A stretch of DNA of 64,000 nt from Mariannaea sp. PMI_226 (Eukaryota; Ascomycota; Sordariomycetes; Hypocreales; Nectriaceae): the NCBI GenBank assembly GCA_024336345.1, contig JANFOG010000005.1:2874681-2938680 (forward strand), in the 5' to 3' direction. Numbering within the stretch: the stretch's first letter is position 1; every line of letters begins with the position of its first letter. Shown here in pieces: positions 59,035-64,000 of this stretch. Under the pieces are notes generated by a model. The model had not been told where the DNA came from. It made no database searches and saw only the letters and a list, made by a program, of their open reading frames with translations. The translations under genes were made by a program, and so were the position numbers.

Positions 59035-60034
59035 AGGCCTCTCAGAAGTGCCAAATGAAGGGGAACAGTATTATAGCCACTTGGGCTCATCCTTGATGCG
59101 TGATCTGTCCGCGAACTGGGCAAGGCAGTTGACCCTTTGTTAGTATAGGTTACGAGGAGTGAAACGGAAAAAAAGAAAGAAAAAAAGAAAAACAAGAAGC
59201 AAACAAAGTTAAGATTGGGACAAATGAGCCAAACTTCAACCACCCGAGAAGCTAGAAGAACGACGTCACCTACGGTGAGAAATGTACTACCGCCCGCCTG
59301 CTAGGTTGTTGTCGCCAACTTCAGATCAGCTACTGCCAAGTCATTCATCTCTCACAGCTTGAGCCAAGCAAGCCATTTCCCATTCGCCTTTGCTATTACC
59401 TAGTTTGCTTACGTCTTAGTTTAGCCATCTATGTAGGTTGCACAACTTCTGCTTGAGGTTTGTTTATCTTAATGTCTTTCTTTTTATTGACCTTTCTGAT
59501 TTTCTACCTCTTCGTCAGTTTTTGTGACGGAAACCTCCCAATACTTCGCATAACAAACGAGATTACAACACTTGGCAAGGAAAACATATCCTTTTAGTAA
59601 AAACAAGTCTCGAAACATCCAGTAACGCGTTACCGGCAAAATCTCGACATACGGTGACTATTGCTATCAGCACACCCCCTGCCGGGGCTCAAGTCAAGGG
59701 GATTGCGTATTTAACGTAGACATGTTGGGACGACTTGGCTAAATGTTCCAACTACAGTGAGCTTTTTACCTGATTTGTGTACATCCAGAGCACCAGTGGG
59801 AAGAAGCAGACCGTAATATATTGTTTCCAAGTCAATAAGTTCGATATGATGAAGCATTGGTATAAAAGATGAGGCCCCCGAAACGAAAGAACTATGAACA
59901 AGGTGGAAGTGAATGAATCACAAGCCGATGTACGAATTATTAGGAAATTCAGTTTAGATAGGCATTGTTAAAGTCGAAAAGATAATCGCCACCACAAAAA
60001 AAGAAACAGAGTGAAACAAACCACAAAATAACGA
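59035..60034. other. Intergenic before the tRNA pair
   Basis: About 1 kb of normal-composition to slightly AT-rich sequence, with A-runs near 59168-59190 and 59993-60002. No ORF or RNA gene was recognised. Confidence 0.5.
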
Positions 60035-60147
60035 TGAGGGACACCGGATTTGAACCGATAACCTTCAGGAATCTCCAATAAGTTCTCAGGTTAAACACAA
60101 CCAGAAAGCGACTGGAATCTGACGCGCTACCGTTGCGCCAGCCCCCC
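60035..60147 (-). tRNA. tRNA-Trp (CCA), intron-containing, copy 1
   Basis: On the minus strand the sequence folds as acceptor GGGGGGC / GTCCCTC with A73, D-arm GCGC-AACGGTA-GCGC, anticodon stem TCAGA, loop start TTCCAG (anticodon CCA), variable AGGTT, and T-arm ATCGG-TTCAAAT-CCGGT. An intron of about 40 nt follows position 37, the canonical place. The stem partner reads CCTGA, leaving an A-C mismatch at 31-39. A TTTT run (plus-strand AAAA at 60025-60028) lies just downstream as a Pol III terminator. Confidence 0.88.
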
Positions 60148-60234
60148 AATATGATGCTACGGACGATATAATAGTCCTAAAAGAATGGGGAGCTAGGAGA
60201 AGGTAGAAGACTAACTAGAAAAAGCAGCAAAAAT

Positions 60235-60344
60235 TGAGGGACACCGGATTTGAACCGATAACCTTCAGGAAACTCCGACGCAGGCAGGCTACTGTCACCT
60301 ACAAACCGCTGGAATCTGACGCGCTACCGTTGCGCCAGCCCCCC
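60235..60344 (-). tRNA. tRNA-Trp (CCA), intron-containing, copy 2
   Basis: Both exon parts are identical to copy 1, but the intron (about 38 nt) shares almost nothing with it. The two 3' ends are exactly 200 bp apart. A T5 terminator (plus-strand AAAAA at 60229-60233) follows the 3' end directly. The 5' end is only about 16 bp from the start of the AT-rich block. Confidence 0.88.
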
Positions 60345-60359
60345 ATGCTGATGGGACGA

Positions 60360-63300
60360 CGGGATTAATAAATAGTTTATATAGTATTTGAAGAAGATTG
60401 GAGTATTAATTATAACTTAATAAAATAGTACATTTTAAAGAGAAAGTTATAATATTAATAAATATTATTAAAGAATTTTTATAAAATAAAAATTTTAAAA
60501 ATTTTAAAAATATTTTATAAAAATTAAAAAAAATATTAAATTAATTTAATAATAATAAATTATTTATAATTATATTAAATAATTTATAATATTAAAAGAA
60601 TTATATATATAAAAAATATTTTTTAATAAATAATTTAATTATTAAAAAAGGAAAATTTTATTTTTTATTTTTTTTATAATTAAATAATTAAAAAAATAAG
60701 CTTTTTAATTATTTTATTTAATATTTATTAAATAAATATTTTATTTATTAATTTAACTTTTTATTTATTATATATTTAATTATATTTAATAAAAATATTT
60801 ATTTATATTTTTAAAATAAAAGAGTTAAATCTATTAGGGACTGACCCTTTTTGGCCATTTTTTGCTAATTTGTTTAAACGCGTTATAAACCCAGCTTTAC
60901 CTGCCTTTTTGATTTTAGTTCATCTGACTTATACCTAACTTCCCTTATAACTAATATATACTTTAAAGCTTATTTTTTATTTTCCTTAAAGAGGTATTTT
61001 TTTATTTTTTTTAAAGTTTGGCTATAGGTTTATTTTAGCTAGCTTATATTAATTGCCTTTTTTTATTTTCTCTTTATATTTAAATTAATAGTAATATTGC
61101 CTAGCCTCTAGCTATTAGCTACTTTAGTTATTAATTATTAAATTTAATTTTTATTAATTATATCTTTAGTTTAAATTATAATTATATTATTTAGTCTTTT
61201 TAACTTTTATTTATCTATTATTATTATCTTTAGTATTATATTTTTAATTGTATTTTTATATTAAACTTTAGATAATAATATAATCTTATTTAATATATAA
61301 TATTATAAAAGCTATATATATAAATTATAATGATTATATTAATTAATTATTTATTTATTATTAACTAAAGTATTATATATATTTTAAAATTTTAAAATAA
61401 TAATATTAAAGTTATTATTTTATATTTTATAATTAATATAAGCAAAAGTAAGTATATATAATAGTTTGTATTTTAAAATATTATATTGGAGTTAGAATTA
61501 TTTTTATTATTAATAGATTATAATATTAATTAATATTAGTAGAATTATATTTAATAATAGGTTTATAAACTTAAATCTAATTATTAATTTAGAAATAAGG
61601 ATAATCTCTATAGGTAGTCTAAGGTAAATTAAGATATTATTGCCTATTATAATATACTTTAGGTATGCCTTATTTATAATTATCTTCTTAATTATATAAA
61701 TAGCCTTATTTATTATCTTTAACCTTAAGTAGATATTTAACTTTATTATTATTAGTATACCCTCTATATATATAAATATTATTAATATTAGGATTTTATT
61801 ATTATTTTTAATATTTATTATTATTATTATCTCTTTTTTTATAAATATTCTATTTTTTTAAATATATATTAATAAAAAAATATATAATAGCTATTAATAC
61901 TATTTATAAAATATTATTATAATTTTTATATTTAAATTTTAATAATTTTAATTTAATAATATTATTATTATAATATTGGTTTTTTATAGAATGTAATGGC
62001 TAATTTAGTAATAATAATTATTTAATAATTATATATTATTTTTATTTTATATATTATTATAAATTTACCTTAATAATTATTAAAATTACTTATCCCCTAT
62101 AGTCTATATTTATTTTATTAATATAATAATAATAATAAATCTTTATTAAAATTAATATACCTTTTTATATTTAAATTATTATTTAGGCTTAAATAATAGA
62201 TCTAAAGATTATAATATTCTCTTATTTTTTAAAATAATAGATCTTTTTTATATTGGCTGAAATTATTAAAAATCTTTATTAAATAATATTATTATTATAT
62301 TATTAAAGTCCTATATATTGCTATATATTTAGCTTAAATAATTGTTTATTATATATAATGTATATAATCTAAATATACTAATTTTATTTATTATTAATAT
62401 TTACTTTTCCTACTATTTTATAATCTTAGGCCTATTAATAAATTGGCTTTTTATTATATTATGTTTTTAATATTTATTAAGTTTATAAATTAAATAGATA
62501 ATAATATTATTAATTTAGGATATTATAATATTAATTATAATTATAATTAATAGTCTAGAAGTTATGCCTTAAAGTATAAAGATTTTTATAATTGCCTTAA
62601 TAATTTAATTCTTATTTATATTATTTTTACTTTTAATAAATATATATAATTACTTTAGATATGCTTTTGCCCTATTAGAAGGCTTACTAGTTATTTTAAT
62701 TTATTATTATTATTTTTATACTTTTTTTATATTTAATTACTTATAAATTAAAAAAGGGCTAATATTTATTATTTATTTAAATTAAATTATATAATTAAGT
62801 TATATATTATAATTTAGAATATATATAATATATTTAGCTTAAATATAATATTGGCTATTATAACCCTAGTGTTAATATTAGTAATTAAGTCTATCGTATT
62901 AAGCTTTATTATATTAGTTGATATAAGATTGTCTTTGAACTTACTAAATATGCTAGTTATTGCTGCTTTTTGATTTTGCCTTTTTTTACTAATTATTTTA
63001 TTAATGAAAATAAAGTTTTATATTCTTTAGATTTTTTATTCTAATTTATAAAAGGTATTTGCTTATTATATTTTAATTAATTTTAGCTATTTTTATAAAG
63101 GTATTTTATTTATCTTTATATTATTATTTTTAATTTAGTAAGCTTATAGGTTAAGGTTATTTTTTTATAAAGTCTTTAATTGTTATAAAATGCCTTTAAG
63201 TTCTAAAGATATTATTATTATTTGGTTAGTAGTAGTAGTATTTTATATTATATTAATAAAGTAAATTATCTTATTAATAATCCCTATTTAAAAAGTTATT

Positions 63301-64000
63301 GTTTATTTTTACTTAAATTTCCCTTTTATTTTCTTTTTAGCTTTATTTTTAATTATTTTATTATTATAATTATTTAATATAATAGTCTATTATTTAATAT
63401 TTTACTTTATATTTTTTGCTAATTATTATAATAATTATATATTATTTATTATAAATATTAATTATTTAAGCAAATAGTGCTTTTATTATATTTATAATAT
63501 ATTAATATTTTTAATATTATTATCTAAAGTTATTTTAATAAATTACTATTAAGGTATAAATAATCCTAAATATTATATTATAATATAACTATTTATATTA
63601 TTCTTAAAGATATTTAAAAAGTCTATATTTAGATATTTATTTATATAGATACTTGATCTTATTATATTAGGCTATAAGTATTAGGTCTATAGATTGCTTA
63701 ACTATTAGCTAGGATTAAGTGAAATCTTATTAGTGCCTAATTAGCTATATATATCTTAAGGTATTATTTATATAAGAGTTAGGTAGTTAAATAGATATAG
63801 TTATTTAAGACTTTTCTCTTAATAGGGATATATTTTTAATAATATAATTTATTGACTATTATTTTATATTAAAATTTATTTCTTAATTTTATTCTTTAAA
63901 ATAGAAATTAATACTATTTTTATAAATTATAATTAATAATTAATAATATTTTAGAAAAGCCAGTTTATATTAATATATATTTAGTGTGTTATATAATAAA
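60360..64000. repeat. AT-rich, RIP-like degenerate repeat block (continues beyond window)
   Basis: From about 60360 the composition drops abruptly to an estimated 85-95% A+T and stays there to the end. Every frame is broken by dense stops. TpA steps are very common, and most remaining C is followed by T or C, not A, as expected when CpA has been turned into TpA on both strands. This is the usual look of transposon-derived sequence after repeat-induced point mutation in Pezizomycotina, and such blocks are usually heterochromatic. No transposase or reverse transcriptase can be recovered by eye. Confidence 0.85.
60820..61030. mobile_element. Possible mobile-element relic inside the AT-rich block
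   Basis: This patch keeps more G and C than its surroundings, including GGGACTGACCC and TTTTTGGCCATTTTTTGC. Its style resembles terminal repeats of pogo/Fot-type DNA transposons, but no matching inverted copy was found in the window and the identification is weak. Confidence 0.2.

Overview
The window comes from the nuclear genome of a filamentous ascomycete, most likely a Sordariomycete and probably hypocrealean. The signs are short introns (about 47-470 nt) with GT...AG ends and CTAAC/CTGAC-type branch sites, single-gene transcription units separated by 0.2-3 kb, fungal housekeeping proteins, and an AT-saturated block at the right end that looks like repeat-induced point mutation (RIP). The species is not established.

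Layout, left to right. A partial DHX29-like RNA helicase (-) runs off the left edge and faces the very large GCN1 gene (+) across a shared upstream region. RPL19 (+) and mitochondrial serine hydroxymethyltransferase (+) follow. An unusual fusion gene (-) joins isochorismatase-like, AlkB-type dioxygenase and GST-like parts. A 3 kb gene-free stretch leads to TAF8 (+) and RACK1/cpc-2 (+), whose fourth intron carries a U24 C/D snoRNA. Next come OST3 (-), an unrecognised coiled-coil protein with an AT-hook (+), MRM2 (+), RPL18 (-), a YPR011C-type mitochondrial carrier (-), an Srp1-like SR protein (-), sterol O-acyltransferase (+), fimbrin (-), a RING-like/ankyrin protein (+), a DDHD phospholipase (+), RNA polymerase III subunit RPC1 (+) and an HMCES/SRAP protein (+). 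Two tandem intron-containing tRNA-Trp genes (-) stand just before the AT-rich block, which fills the last 3.6 kb and has no intact gene.

The genes are mostly core functions and do not form a biosynthetic cluster. Translation dominates: GCN1 and RACK1 both act on ribosome-linked stress signalling, with RPL18, RPL19, a DHX29-type helicase, the U24 snoRNA, MRM2, RPC1 and tRNA-Trp nearby. RPL18, RPL19 and RACK1 each carry a GCCCTAA box at almost the same distance (about 143-157 bp) upstream of the ATG, which suggests shared control.

The best candidates for something undescribed are the isochorismatase-like/AlkB/GST fusion, whose hydrolase part has Gly where the catalytic Cys is expected, and the uncharacterised coiled-coil/AT-hook protein. 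Exon boundaries were placed by hand from splice signals and reading frame. For every complete spliced gene the exon lengths sum to a whole number of codons, but individual boundaries may still be off by a few bases.
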